64,000 bases of DNA from Luxibacter massiliensis (GCF_900604355.1 NZ_UWOE01000001.1:3534001-3598000), one strand, 5' to 3'. Counted from the stretch's first letter, positions 34,577 to 43,739 are shown. The notes: generated by a model from the letters alone, not told the origin. Numbers and translations are program-made.

Positions 34577-34804
34577 CTAGTTATTTTCATTAATATTTAC
34601 AAAAGTGAGTGATTCTATGTAACCTCTGCCATCCAGGACATAGTCCCGCATATAGCATCCTTCCTCCCGGGTCATGTGCGCCGTGACAATCTGTAATGGA
34701 CTTACCTTATATCCGTCCATAGCCATGTATACACCATTTTTTTCATAGTTCTCCAGCTCTGTATATAGCTGTCTGAACATATAGGCCGTATTGTCAGCCT
34801 CCAT
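34577..34804 (-). CDS. Small hypothetical protein
   Basis: 75 residues from the ATG at 34804, preceded by AAAGGAG with six bases spacing. A longer frame to 34870 adds 22 residues that look helical and protein-like (GLGQFINIYLDLWGKEQ) but has no ribosome binding site, so the gene could be a truncated remnant of something larger. No domain is recognised. There are no membrane segments. No neighbours lie on the same transcript. Confidence 0.5.
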   Translation of the reverse strand: MEADNTAYMFRQLYTELENYEKNGVYMAMDGYKVSPLQIVTAHMTREEGCYMRDYVLDGRGYIESLTFVNINENN

Positions 34805-35253
34805 AGCCTGCTCCTTTCCCCACAGATCCAGATAAATATTTATAAACTGCCCAAGACCTTTTGGAGGCATCGTGACGTACCATCAGGCGCAGCAGCATGG
34901 AAGATAGTATTGACCCGCAGATTTTTCTTAAAATTTGCTGAATTTATGATTGAAATGAACATTTGAATTTTCCCTGAATATCATTTAGATAGAAGTTTTG
35001 AAAACTATTACAAGAAAATTATTTAATTGATTAGTCCTCCTTTCGTATAAACAAATATTTACCCTGAAATACTATCTTCTGTAAGTGCTATTATAAGCAG
35101 CTTATATATCCATTTCAATGTGTATTTTGTTCATAAGCCTTCCACATTTGTTGAAAACCAGTGGCGGCCTTGTCTATATTAGCGCCTGAGGCCGCCTGAA
35201 ATAATAATTTGCAGGCCAGAATATAAATGTATTATAAACTCCTATTGTTTTTC
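34805..35253. other. Intergenic region upstream of mecA, no gene seen
   Basis: AT-rich stretch between divergently transcribed genes. No RNA gene, repeat or open frame with a ribosome binding site was recognised. The mecA promoter lies at its right edge. Confidence 0.4.
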
Positions 35254-35282
35254 TTTACATATTTTTTGTTTTTGTTTATACT
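35254..35282 (+). promoter_or_regulatory. Sigma-A promoter of mecA
   Basis: TTTACA (35254-35259), 17 bases, TATACT (35277-35282), about 55 bases before the mecA ATG. Confidence 0.7.
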
Positions 35283-35336
35283 AATAGTGAGAAGATATAT
35301 TTTTTTAGATATTACAATTCGTAAGGATGTGATTAT

Positions 35337-36056
35337 ATGAAGATTGAAAAATTAAATGACAATCAGATTCGCTGCACTTTAACTCATGCAGATCTTGCGG
35401 CAAGGCATTTAAAGCTGAGCGAGCTGGCCTACGGCACTGAAAAAGCAAAATCACTGTTCAGGGATATGATGCAGCAGGCATCATTTGATTTTGGGTTTGA
35501 GGCAGAGGATATTCCTTTGATGATAGAAGCAATTCCTGCCTCCGCGGATTCCATTGTACTGATTATTACCAAGGTGGAAGATCCAGAAGAATTAGATACC
35601 AGGTTTTCCAAGTTCACTCCTCTGGGGGAAGCAGAGGCCTCTGCTTCAGAGTCCCTGGAGAAGCTAGAAGGCGCGGAAGAATTTTTAAATCTGCTCAACA
35701 AAGTAAAGGAAGCGGCTGCTGAGACTGATGAAGCGGCTGCTGTCCAGGATACTCCCGCTTCATTTAATGTGAGGCTATTTTCTTTTGACAGTATTGACCG
35801 GGTGATCCAGGCGGCTCAGCTTTTAGGGCCGGTATACCACGGCTCCAATACACTTTACCATGATCTGGAGAATTCCTTATTTATACTTGCGCTCACACAG
35901 TCAGACCATTCTACTATTGAGTTCAACAAAATATGTAATATGCTTTCTGAATATGGCTCTCTGGAGAAGGCCTCCGGCTCTGTCCTTGCATTCCTTGAAG
36001 AGCACTGTGATATTATGATATCTGCAGATGCAGTTCAGAATTTAGCTGCAATATAA
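35337..36056 (+). CDS. mecA: Adaptor protein MecA
   Basis: 239 residues. The N-terminal domain (MKIEKLNDNQIRCTLTHADL, about 1-90) binds substrates, and a Glu-rich linker (about 95-145) leads to the C-terminal ClpC-binding domain (about 150-239, FNVRLFSFDSIDRVIQAAQL). MecA delivers regulatory proteins to ClpCP in Firmicutes. AAGGATG precedes the ATG. It has its own promoter and a strong terminator at 36223-36281 past two repeat hairpins. Confidence 0.93.
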   Translation: MKIEKLNDNQIRCTLTHADLAARHLKLSELAYGTEKAKSLFRDMMQQASFDFGFEAEDIPLMIEAIPASADSIVLIITKVEDPEELDTRFSKFTPLGEAEASASESLEKLEGAEEFLNLLNKVKEAAAETDEAAAVQDTPASFNVRLFSFDSIDRVIQAAQLLGPVYHGSNTLYHDLENSLFILALTQSDHSTIEFNKICNMLSEYGSLEKASGSVLAFLEEHCDIMISADAVQNLAAI

Positions 36057-36060
36057 ACGC

Positions 36061-36082
36061 CAGGCGGGTTTTCACCCGCCTG
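36061..36082 (+). terminator. Stem-loop directly after mecA
   Basis: CAGGCGGGT and ACCCGCCTG form a 9-bp stem with a TTTC loop, five bases past the stop. The T-run is poor (CATGGTTTGT), so it may act with the later hairpins. Confidence 0.5.
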
Positions 36083-36101
36083 CATGGTTTGTACCCTAAT
36101 A

Positions 36102-36213
36102 TATACTTATTGAACTGCTAATGTTCAATAAGGTATACCCAAACCTTAAAGGGGCGGGTGGACTTCGTCCAACAAGGTATACTGATTGAACTGCTAATGT
36201 TCAATCAGGTATA
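36102..36213. repeat. Two hairpin repeats of the TATAC-TTATTG family
   Basis: 36102-36137 (TATACTTATTGAAC...GTTCAATAAGGTATA) and 36178-36213 (TATACTGATTGAAC...GTTCAATCAGGTATA). Between the copies, T/A in the stem changes to G/C on both sides, keeping the pairing. Confidence 0.85.
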
Positions 36214-36222
36214 GACATAAAG

Positions 36223-36281
36223 ACAGACTCTGTAAGATCAGCAGTAACCAATACTGCCCCCTCTTACAGAGTCTGTTTTTT
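36223..36281 (+). terminator. Rho-independent terminator of the mecA unit
   Basis: ACAGACTCTGTAAGA and TCTTACAGAGTCTGT are perfectly complementary over 15 bp, with an inner CAGTA/TACTG hairpin, followed by six Ts. Confidence 0.85.
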
Positions 36282-36409
36282 AATTCCGGGGTCATGGGGC
36301 AGGCATGGCTGCCTGCCTCCCGGGCGTTTATCACTACTATCAGTACAATGCCCCATTGCTTACCCCTAAGCAAAAATTCTATTTATATTTCTTGGCTGAG
36401 ATAAGAACC

Positions 36410-39400
36410 CTAGCGTCTCTTTTTAATAATGACGGCAATCACGGCTGCCACACTTACCACTCCAAGGGCAACCCAAATCAAGATAGATGTTGTGTCTCCT
36501 GTTTTTGGGAGAAGAGATGAAAGAACGCCGCTTCCTGTATTAGTTGTTCCGTCCCCAGATGCTTGCTGGTTGCTTGCACCTACTGTTGTACTTCCATCGC
36601 TGTTGTTCCCGCTGCCGCTTCCATTATTATTCGTCCCGCTCCCAGAAGAAGTCCCGGTTCCGCCTGTTCCATCGCTGGCTGCATTTATTCCATTGTTTCC
36701 ATCATTACCTGTTGTGCCGCTGTTCCCAGCGCCGCCGGTATTATTATTCCCGCCGGCATTATTACCGTTATTGTTATTATTGTCTCCATTATTGTTGCCG
36801 TTATCACCGCTATTATTGTCTCCGCCGCTCTGGGCCGCATCCTTCCATGCAATGGCAACTGGTGAAGTACCTTTCACGGTAAACTTTAGTCCTTCGTCTG
36901 TCTTAGTGACAGCGGGTTCCTCTGTGTCCCCGGCAGTAATGCCAAGTCTCTCGGAAGTTACCGTAAACATATGGCATACTACAAAATCATGTGTGCTCTT
37001 CCCAGTGCCTTCTGGGTAGGGCATTGTAATTGCAACCCCTTCTTTCGGGAAATTATCTACAGTAGCATCCTCCCAATTGACCCCATCGGCGCTAATCTGT
37101 ATTTTGATATCATAGAACGCCATATTCAAATATGTATATCCATCTATAGAAGTAAGGATACGGGTCATTTTTGAAGTAATAGCCTCTATAGAATTTGATT
37201 CTGTATTCTCAAGCCCTGCCGGCACTTCTGGTATGCCGTCTGTGATGACCAGTTTGGACTGTATAGAATCCCCTCCTGCCTTCACAAAATTTGCCGATGC
37301 AACAGAGCTGTTGTCCATCCCTTCCTTAGCTCCAATGGCCCGGACTGTTACCGATGAATCGATCGTAATAGGCTCTGTATACTTCGTGCTGGATGTACTT
37401 GGATCCTGGCCGTCCGTTGTATAATAAATATCTGCCCCTTCTGTCTCACAGGTAATAGTGACCGTCTGTGTGGAGAGGAATTTACTTCCCTCGGGGGAAA
37501 TAACAGGCGTCTCTACAACCAGCTTCGGCGTAGTCTGAGTATCAGAAGTTACCGCACTCTCCTTTCGGGTATCTGTCTCCAGGAACTTAGTATATCCTGT
37601 ATAACTTGTATTAGGTTTACACTCTGTTAATTTATTACTTTCGGAAAAGTCCTTTCCATCAAAGCTGTACACAGCATCTTTCACCTTAGGAATGACTGCT
37701 GTAAATGTCCCGTCATCCTCCTCAGTAAATTCCAGTGTAAAAGCCTCTGGCGCATCCTGGGGCAGCTTACTAAATACTACATTTTCAAGCTTGCCGATCT
37801 TCCCTGCCTCAAAATTCCCGGTTTCCTTTGTACGGGCCTCAAAAGTATGGGTACTGTCCGGCTTAATCTTGTCAAATTTGCTGCTGTCCTGCCACTCATC
37901 CCCGTCCATACGGTACTCATACTTGGCGTCTGATGCATTGCTCAGTGTGATTGTATAGACAAATTTACTGTCATCTTTAGCGCTTTCTGTATAGCTTCCA
38001 GTTACTACCGGAGCCTCCGGCGGGGCGCCTTTACTGATTTTAACAGGAGTGTCCAGCTTTATAGGGTCCTCAGATACTTTCATTCTATAATTTTCTGACC
38101 CCTGCCCAGTCAACGGCACCTCTGTAAGCGTGACTTCATCATAGTCACCTACATCTTTATCCGCGATGGTTCCTTTTAGTCCTTCTAAATTTACCTGAAC
38201 AACATCAGAACTTATCACAGGACTTTCATCAAAGGTTATCTCCTCTATGGCCACCTGATCTGTTCCATCATACGCTCTGTTAGCAGCAACTATACTTGTA
38301 ATCTCCAGGGCAATCTTCTTAATCTCAAATTCCTTTTTGACAGTGTCTACATAGTTATTGGCTCCTTGAATGGTCGCCGTTATAGTGCCCGCTTTGATAA
38401 ACTCATTATCTGAATAAGCAATTGTATAATCCGTATTCTCCTGTAAAGTCCTTCCATCCAGCGTAACTGTCACTGTAGGTGTTTTCTTTTGTCCATCGTA
38501 TACATCACTATCCAGGCTTATTTCTACTTCCGCCCCCGTAAGAGAGGCTTTGTTTATCATAAAAGATGCGGTTGTGGTACCTGAGAAATTTCCAATCCCT
38601 GCTAAGGTCACTTGGCATGTTCCTGCATTAACCGGGTCACTGTAATTCTGGATTGTATAATCTGTGCCCTCTACTAACTCCTTACCGTTATATGTAATCG
38701 ATGTGGGCTTATTGTCATTATGTGACTCACCATTATAAGTCACTGCTGGAAAAACAATATTCGTTACTTCGTTCAATGGCCTTGGGACTACGGTAATCGT
38801 ATCTGTGGTAAATGAATCATAACCCGTTTTGGAGTATGTAACCGTATAGCTTCCGGCATCTTTAATTTCATCTACTTTCGTATTATCTTTCTTGATTTCT
38901 GATTTCCACCCAGACGCCTCTACATCATATGTCTTGCCTCCCACCTCTCTGGTGGGTTTTATAGTAATTACAGTGTCGGTTAAATTACTGCCTGTGTAAT
39001 ATATCTGCTGCCCTAACTCAATATCTTGCTTGGATAAGTTTACCTTTAATTTTAGATCCTCACCAATCGTAGGGTTTCCTGTAATCCTGTCCGGGTCAAT
39101 CAAGGTCCCATTGCCCTGAATTGTCCCGTTATAGTTCCAATCCTTTGGAACTGAAAGCGAATTTCCCGATTGAATTAAAATATTTTGCTTCTGGCTATCT
39201 AATTTGATACCGTCATTCAGAACTAAATTTCCATATACTGTATATCCATCTGTGGGTTTCGTACTATTAGTCTGTATGCTATTAAAACTATCCTTTTTAA
39301 CAGCATTTAAGGTTCCAATAATCATTCCGCCTTTCCCTGTTTCTGAGGAAAGGGTGTTACAATTTATACCTATATTTTGGCTGCTGCCCTCATTATTGGT

Positions 39401-40114
39401 CACTGTCCCTTCCGCCGTAATGCTTCCGCCATTAATATTGACAGTCCCAACACCAGAGCCATCCTTGCCAGTACCGCCTATGCCTGCATTACTATCCCCC
39501 GTAGCTTTGATGGTTCCGCCCTCTATGGTTATATTACCACCGCCGCCGTTATTGCTTCCGCCTATACCTGTACCGTTCTTTCCGCCTTTAGCAGTGATCT
39601 CTCCCCCGTTAATTATAATATTCCCTGCTGTGGCGGATACAGAAGTTCCCTGGCCGCCAATACCTGCGGCATTCTCGCCCCCCTGAACCTCCAGTTTGCC
39701 ATCTTTTGCGCTATCAATGGTCAGCTTGGCGCCATCAGGGACATATATACCGGCATTGTTTTTGGAACTTGTCAGCGTATTTTCCCCTTTTATAGTTAAA
39801 TTTACCGTAGCGCCGGGACTAATAGAAAACGCACATCCTTCCACACCTGTGGTCTTGCTCGTGTCAATATCCACACCGTCTAAGGTAATCTTGTGGGTAC
39901 CGCTCTCCACTGATATCCTATTTGTTGATGTTGTCCCGGATACAGTGTGTCCATTACACCCATCTTTACAATCTTTATCTGTCAGAATCAGTGAACCCTG
40001 GTCTATTGTCCGGTACCCCAAATCCTCTGCCGATACTCCCAACGGCATAAGAACCGTAGCTGCAAGGGCCGCCGACGCCACTGCTATTAATTTGCGTATT
40101 TTTTTCTGTTTCAT
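36410..40114 (-). CDS. LPxTG-anchored surface protein with beta-helix, YDG and CHB_HEX_C-type domains
   Basis: 1234 residues, a wall-anchored multidomain protein. A signal peptide (1 to about 29, cut near VSA) is followed by a Gly-rich right-handed beta-helix-like region with repeated AGIGG motifs (about 45-260). Next are MBG/YDG-type repeats (about 430-720, SIVAANRAYDGTDQV), Ig-like segments (about 730-890) and a CHB_HEX_C-like repeat (about 895-965, YYTTDGQDPSTSST). A 110-residue Gly/Asn/Ser spacer leads to the sorting signal LLPKTGD, a hydrophobic helix and KKRR. No sortase gene is in the window. It probably mediates adhesion or glycan binding; the ligand is unknown. The Asn/Gly spacer may vary in length. 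Confidence 0.88.
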   Translation of the reverse strand: MKQKKIRKLIAVASAALAATVLMPLGVSAEDLGYRTIDQGSLILTDKDCKDGCNGHTVSGTTSTNRISVESGTHKITLDGVDIDTSKTTGVEGCAFSISPGATVNLTIKGENTLTSSKNNAGIYVPDGAKLTIDSAKDGKLEVQGGENAAGIGGQGTSVSATAGNIIINGGEITAKGGKNGTGIGGSNNGGGGNITIEGGTIKATGDSNAGIGGTGKDGSGVGTVNINGGSITAEGTVTNNEGSSQNIGINCNTLSSETGKGGMIIGTLNAVKKDSFNSIQTNSTKPTDGYTVYGNLVLNDGIKLDSQKQNILIQSGNSLSVPKDWNYNGTIQGNGTLIDPDRITGNPTIGEDLKLKVNLSKQDIELGQQIYYTGSNLTDTVITIKPTREVGGKTYDVEASGWKSEIKKDNTKVDEIKDAGSYTVTYSKTGYDSFTTDTITVVPRPLNEVTNIVFPAVTYNGESHNDNKPTSITYNGKELVEGTDYTIQNYSDPVNAGTCQVTLAGIGNFSGTTTASFMINKASLTGAEVEISLDSDVYDGQKKTPTVTVTLDGRTLQENTDYTIAYSDNEFIKAGTITATIQGANNYVDTVKKEFEIKKIALEITSIVAANRAYDGTDQVAIEEITFDESPVISSDVVQVNLEGLKGTIADKDVGDYDEVTLTEVPLTGQGSENYRMKVSEDPIKLDTPVKISKGAPPEAPVVTGSYTESAKDDSKFVYTITLSNASDAKYEYRMDGDEWQDSSKFDKIKPDSTHTFEARTKETGNFEAGKIGKLENVVFSKLPQDAPEAFTLEFTEEDDGTFTAVIPKVKDAVYSFDGKDFSESNKLTECKPNTSYTGYTKFLETDTRKESAVTSDTQTTPKLVVETPVISPEGSKFLSTQTVTITCETEGADIYYTTDGQDPSTSSTKYTEPITIDSSVTVRAIGAKEGMDNSSVASANFVKAGGDSIQSKLVITDGIPEVPAGLENTESNSIEAITSKMTRILTSIDGYTYLNMAFYDIKIQISADGVNWEDATVDNFPKEGVAITMPYPEGTGKSTHDFVVCHMFTVTSERLGITAGDTEEPAVTKTDEGLKFTVKGTSPVAIAWKDAAQSGGDNNSGDNGNNNGDNNNNNGNNAGGNNNTGGAGNSGTTGNDGNNGINAASDGTGGTGTSSGSGTNNNGSGSGNNSDGSTTVGASNQQASGDGTTNTGSGVLSSLLPKTGDTTSILIWVALGVVSVAAVIAVIIKKRR

Positions 40115-40432
40115 TTTAATCCTTCCCCATCTCGTATTTTTATTTTCGCTCTTTAGAATTTTACCTGTGGAATTTTCTTTTTATGCTAAGTATATCATAA
40201 AATTACACAAAATAAAACGATTTCGGCCATGGATTTCGACTCGCTGAATTTCATTTAAAGTGATATCCATTTCATCCCTCCCGCCCTTTACATGGCTTCT
40301 TTACCATAAGGGAAGCTTCAGCCGTATAATTTATATATCGGCATATTATGAAAGATTCTTTACTCCTCAAACCACAAGTTTACATGCTATTTTTTCTGCC
40401 AGAAATATATGTTGAAAAATTTCCCAACTGTA
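40115..40432. other. Intergenic region upstream of the surface-protein gene
   Basis: No gene seen. On the minus strand the region just before the ATG at 40114 holds a TATACT box but no convincing -35. Confidence 0.4.
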
Positions 40433-40491
40433 AAACAAAAACCCGCAGCATAGGCCGGCAAGGTAAATACCTTCCGCCCCATACTGCGGGT
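40433..40491 (-). terminator. Rho-independent terminator of the DUF1858 gene
   Basis: Minus strand ACCCGCAG/CTGCGGGT outer stem with a strong inner AAGGTA/TACCTT stem, followed by TTTTGTTTT. Confidence 0.75.
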
Positions 40492-40548
40492 ATGCTTATC
40501 TTCCTGCCAGCCAGACGCAAAAGAACCTGGCTAACGGGTTTCCTGAAA

Positions 40549-40758
40549 TTATTCAGCGGCTGCTTTCATAGAAGCATTTATTTTCTCAGCCAATAAATCA
40601 GCATCCATCCCATGTACCATAGCTGCCTCTGCGAGAGTCTCCATCTGAGCAGAAGGGCATCCCAGGCAGTGCATGCCAACTTCCATCAAAATTGGCGCAG
40701 CATCTGGATAAATTTGTAAGATTTCGCCGATTGTTGTATCTTTAGAAACTTGTGTCAT
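40549..40758 (-). CDS. DUF1858 domain protein
   Basis: 69 residues. VSKDTTIGEILQIYPDAAPILMEVGMHCLGCPSAQMETLAEAA matches the DUF1858 (hybrid-cluster/prismane-associated) domain, with the CLGCPSA cysteine pair near residue 31. Such proteins may bind a metal or take part in redox chemistry. The function is unknown. It is monocistronic, with a terminator downstream. Confidence 0.9.
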   Translation of the reverse strand: MTQVSKDTTIGEILQIYPDAAPILMEVGMHCLGCPSAQMETLAEAAMVHGMDADLLAEKINASMKAAAE

Positions 40759-41134
40759 TTCAATTTCCTCCTATTTTTCTTATTCAGTGTTCTTTATTAT
40801 AATCCCTATTTTTTAAATAATCAACCATATAAAATACAATTTTTCAATCAAATTCTATCCTATCATTGGTATAAAATCTGCCTATTTAGGGCACGCCCCC
40901 ACGTGGATACAGCAGCTTGGCCGTATTTTATCATAACGGACAAAGGGCAGAAGATTTCCACTATCTTCCAACTAAATTCTCTGAATTGTTTGCACAATTA
41001 TTTTCACTTTTTGACTTCTTAAAAGTCAATATTTTCACTGCTTTTTTTCGACAAAAAAATAAATTCATCATAACTTAACAAAACGTCCGTTCTTTTTTTC
41101 TTGAAAAGTAATCCACCAAAAACACATGTTTTTA
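40759..41134. other. AT-rich gene-free stretch upstream of the DUF1858 gene
   Basis: Strongly AT-rich, with homopolymer runs between 41035 and 41105. No gene with a ribosome binding site was found. It borders the DnaA-box cluster. Confidence 0.45.
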
Positions 41135-41205
41135 TGTGGATAATGTGGATAACTTTGAATAAAACTATATTTTTCCACGGTTTTTCGTGTTTTGAGTGTG
41201 GATAA
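41135..41205 (-). promoter_or_regulatory. Cluster of three perfect DnaA boxes
   Basis: TGTGGATAA (complement of TTATCCACA) occurs at 41135-41143, 41144-41152 (directly adjacent) and 41197-41205, all in one orientation. A weaker TTTTCCACG (41171-41179) lies between them. The flanks are AT-rich and gene-free from 40759 to 41648. Confidence 0.75.
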
Positions 41206-41369
41206 GTTGAAAACTTCTTTTTTCCTCCTTTCGACACATAATTACATTTTTGTGCATTTTGTATATGCCATCCTTTTCACATTTATGATAAAATTCATCT
41301 TTTTCAGATAGAGATGTCCGCACTTTTCCGACATCCTACTTCCATACTACTAAATGCCAAATCAAAACC

Positions 41370-41485
41370 ACCGATGCAGGCATACAGGGCATTAAACCAG
41401 CAGCGATGTAAGCATCCGGTTGTTAGACCCTGGCGGCAGCCGCCAAATGGATATGTAAGCATATCCCCTTGGCCCGGTGGCAGGT
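41370..41485 (-). repeat. GC-rich dispersed repeat, second long copy
   Basis: Reverse complement aligns with 9725-9840 (GGCGGCTGCCGC core, GGGTCTAA, TGCTTRCATCGCTGCT, ATGCCC). It is more diverged than the 46-bp match between the other two copies. Confidence 0.65.
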
Positions 41486-41552
41486 ATAAAATATGTATTG
41501 TGGGGTATCCATACACTGAACCGCCACTTTATTCAGATGTTATAACCTACAT

Positions 41553-41623
41553 ATAAAAACTGCACCTTCCTATAAGTATGCCTTATTCAACATCAGCAGT
41601 TCAATAAGTATAGGTTAGTGCAG
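41553..41623 (-). terminator. Terminator of the NlpC/P60 gene built from a repeat hairpin
   Basis: Minus strand CTGCAC...GTGCAG encloses a member of the TATAC-TTATTG hairpin family (TTATTGAAC/GTTGAATAAG with CCTATA/TATAGG). It is followed by TTTTTATATG. Confidence 0.75.
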
Positions 41624-41648
41624 CTTCCTTATTTATATATATTATGAA

Positions 41649-42791
41649 TTATAATACTCTTCTGATTGTTATGATAGGTGCATAGGTTGCACTGCAAATA
41701 CCGATTCCATCTGATTCGTTCATTGCATTGACAATATTGCCGTCCCCCATATAGAGTCCTACATGGCCATCATACAGGACTATATCACCAGGCAGCGCCT
41801 GTTCATAGCTGACGGGTACTCCCACTCCTTCCATATCCCAGGTAGTCCTTGGAAGGCTGATGCCAAACTGCGCATACACGGACTGTACGAATCCAGAACA
41901 ATCGGCCCCTTCTGTCAGGCTTGTTCCTCCCCATACATAGGGATTTCCAATAAACTGGCAGGCAAAATCGATAACTGCCTGTCCCCCTGAGGACTGAGCC
42001 GTAAGTGCAGAAGTTTCCTGAACCTGGCTTGCCGCCTCTGCTTCAGCCTGGGCTTGTGCCTCCTGTGCTTTTCTGGCCTCCTCGGCCTGCCTTGCCGCTT
42101 CTTCCTGTGCCAGCCTGGCCGCCTCCTCGTCCTTTGACTCAGCATATGCAAATTGTTTCTGTACACTTACGTAATCGCCGCATACCCAGCCTGATACTCC
42201 ATTTACATTCACCGGGTACCATCCATCCACAGCTTCACCTGTCACTTCATATTGCTGCCCTGCCATAATCTGTGTCAAAATGTTAGCCCAGGTTCCCTGC
42301 CCGTCTCTGACATTCAGCACATCCGCAGTCACAACGGCCTGGTTCTGTTCGTACTCTGCAGCATGTTCCTCGGCTGAACTCCCTGTAAGCAGGGTTTCTG
42401 CAGGTACATATCCTTCCACTGTGCCTGACCTTATGCGGGTCCAATTACCATTATATTCAAGCACTTCTGCCGCTGAATTCTGGTAAAGCTTTCCGTTCCA
42501 GTCGCTTGTTTCATCCGGGGCACTTCTAATGTAAGTATAGTCGCTTACATTAGAAAATGCCATATTTAAATACTCACCCTCGCTGTTCTGTACCAGATAC
42601 AGATTCATATTGTCCCTCACATCTGCCTGGTAACACTCTTGTACTGCCGATTCGATTCCTGCAACCGGTAAAGACGGCAGCCTTCCTGTACTGGTGTCTG
42701 CTGCTCTTACCGTAAATGCACTCCCCGGAATCATAATCGCTCCAGCTAAAGCAGAAAGAATCAATTTCTGCTTCATTCGTATTGTTTTCAT
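41649..42791 (-). CDS. Secreted SH3-NlpC/P60 (C40) cell-wall endopeptidase
   Basis: 380 residues. A signal peptide (about 1-31) is followed by two bacterial SH3 domains (about 65-135 and 150-210), an Ala/Glu/Gln-rich helical linker (about 218-262) and a C40 peptidase domain (about 265-380). Catalytic Cys is in GADCSGFVQSVY (about 297) and His in YDGHVGLYMGDG (about 343). It cuts the gamma-D-Glu-diamino acid bond in peptidoglycan. AAGGAGG stands before the ATG. It is a single gene with its own terminator. Confidence 0.93.
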   Translation of the reverse strand: MKTIRMKQKLILSALAGAIMIPGSAFTVRAADTSTGRLPSLPVAGIESAVQECYQADVRDNMNLYLVQNSEGEYLNMAFSNVSDYTYIRSAPDETSDWNGKLYQNSAAEVLEYNGNWTRIRSGTVEGYVPAETLLTGSSAEEHAAEYEQNQAVVTADVLNVRDGQGTWANILTQIMAGQQYEVTGEAVDGWYPVNVNGVSGWVCGDYVSVQKQFAYAESKDEEAARLAQEEAARQAEEARKAQEAQAQAEAEAASQVQETSALTAQSSGGQAVIDFACQFIGNPYVWGGTSLTEGADCSGFVQSVYAQFGISLPRTTWDMEGVGVPVSYEQALPGDIVLYDGHVGLYMGDGNIVNAMNESDGIGICSATYAPIITIRRVL

Positions 42792-43134
42792 ATAAAACCT
42801 CCTTAATAAGTGTCTTTATCTTTTGTAGGAAGTTCTAAATGTTACACAATTGTTAAATTTGTTACGTTGCCATTATATCAATCATGTACCACCATGTCAA
42901 CTGTTTTACTGGATTTTCAGTCTACACACTTCGACATTAAAATTAATAATTCAACTTATAGAATAATTAATTACACTTATTTGTTAATTATTTTGTAACA
43001 TTTTATCAACTCTATTCCTTCTATTTTGTTATTTAAGAATTATTTTATAGACGTAATCTTAGTCAAACAGAATCTGGAGAAAAATAATTTTTAAATTTCT
43101 GTTGCAACTTTTTTTAAATATTTACAGAATCCTG
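42792..43134. other. AT-rich divergent intergenic region, no gene seen
   Basis: Separates the divergent NlpC/P60 and Fur-family genes. Very AT-rich; no repeat or RNA structure recognised. The regulator's promoter lies at the right end. Confidence 0.4.
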
Positions 43135-43163
43135 TTGACAAAGGCCAATATATGTATTATATT
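43135..43163 (+). promoter_or_regulatory. Sigma-A promoter of the Fur-family regulator gene
   Basis: TTGACA (43135-43140), 17 bases, TATATT (43158-43163). A PerR-box-like sequence (TTACTATTATTAATT, 43180-43194) follows it and could serve autoregulation; that match is partial. Confidence 0.7.
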
Positions 43164-43220
43164 TTATTTGCAGTAACAATTACTATTATTAATTATCACC
43201 TTACAGAGGGGAGGCTTACA

Positions 43221-43616
43221 TTGGCAGCTTTGAAATACAGCCGACAGCGTGAAGCGATTAAAGGCTATTTAATGAACACCCATGATCATCCGACTGCTGA
43301 CATGGTTTACCTGCATATGAGAAAAGATTTTCCTAACATCAGTCTTGGCACTGTATACAGAAATCTAAACCTTCTTACTGATATGGGCGAGGCAATTAAA
43401 ATTTCTACTCCTGACGGAGGGGATCGCTTCGACGGGCGCACACAGCCTCACAATCATTTTTTGTGTACTTGCTGCGGAAAAGTACTGGATTTAGATATGG
43501 ATATGGAACAGGTTGAGCGGCTTAACCAATCTTCTGTTCAGAATTTTGATGGTATTATAGAATCCAGTACCACAATCTTCTATGGCAAATGCGGCGACTG
43601 TATCCAAAAGTCTTAA
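43221..43616 (+). CDS. Fur family transcriptional regulator (PerR-like)
   Basis: 131 residues from a TTG at 43221, chosen because GAGGGGAGG stands six bases upstream; an earlier ATG frame has no ribosome binding site. The winged helix (about 5-80) contains SLGTVYRNLNLLTDMGEA. The dimer domain has RFDGRTQPHNHFLCTCCGKVLDL (metal His and first CxxC) and YGKCGDC (second CxxC). The layout fits PerR, an iron/manganese peroxide sensor. The rubrerythrin genes just downstream support a peroxide-response role, but Fur or Zur cannot be fully excluded. Confidence 0.9.
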   Translation: MAALKYSRQREAIKGYLMNTHDHPTADMVYLHMRKDFPNISLGTVYRNLNLLTDMGEAIKISTPDGGDRFDGRTQPHNHFLCTCCGKVLDLDMDMEQVERLNQSSVQNFDGIIESSTTIFYGKCGDCIQKS

Positions 43617-43702
43617 AATACGTATTTAATATGGAAAGATTTTCCTTTCTGTATTAAGATAAATACTGAGGGACTATAAAGTTCCCAGGTTACTAACTAA
43701 TT

Positions 43703-43717
43703 TTATAATCATTTATT
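43703..43717 (+). promoter_or_regulatory. Possible PerR operator upstream of reverse rubrerythrin
   Basis: TTATAATCATTTATT matches the left half of the PerR box TTATAATNATTATAA exactly; the right half matches less well. It lies 22 bases before the gene. Confidence 0.35.
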
Positions 43718-43739
43718 CTAAGAAAAGGAGATTTTAACT

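Noticed and set aside
36429..37019. Long open frames opposite the 3' part of the surface-protein gene
   Set aside because: They are antisense to the Gly/Asn/Ser-rich spacer; repetitive codons on one strand leave the other strand open (Pro/Leu/Val-rich translation). No ribosome binding site or domain.
41135..41205. DnaA-box cluster as the main chromosomal origin
   Set aside because: No dnaA, dnaN or rpmH nearby and no change of gene direction across the site; a regulatory or titration role is more likely.
41019..41237. 72-codon minus-strand frame across the DnaA boxes
   Set aside because: Lys/Phe-rich, no ribosome binding site, no recognisable protein; AT-rich sequence explains it.
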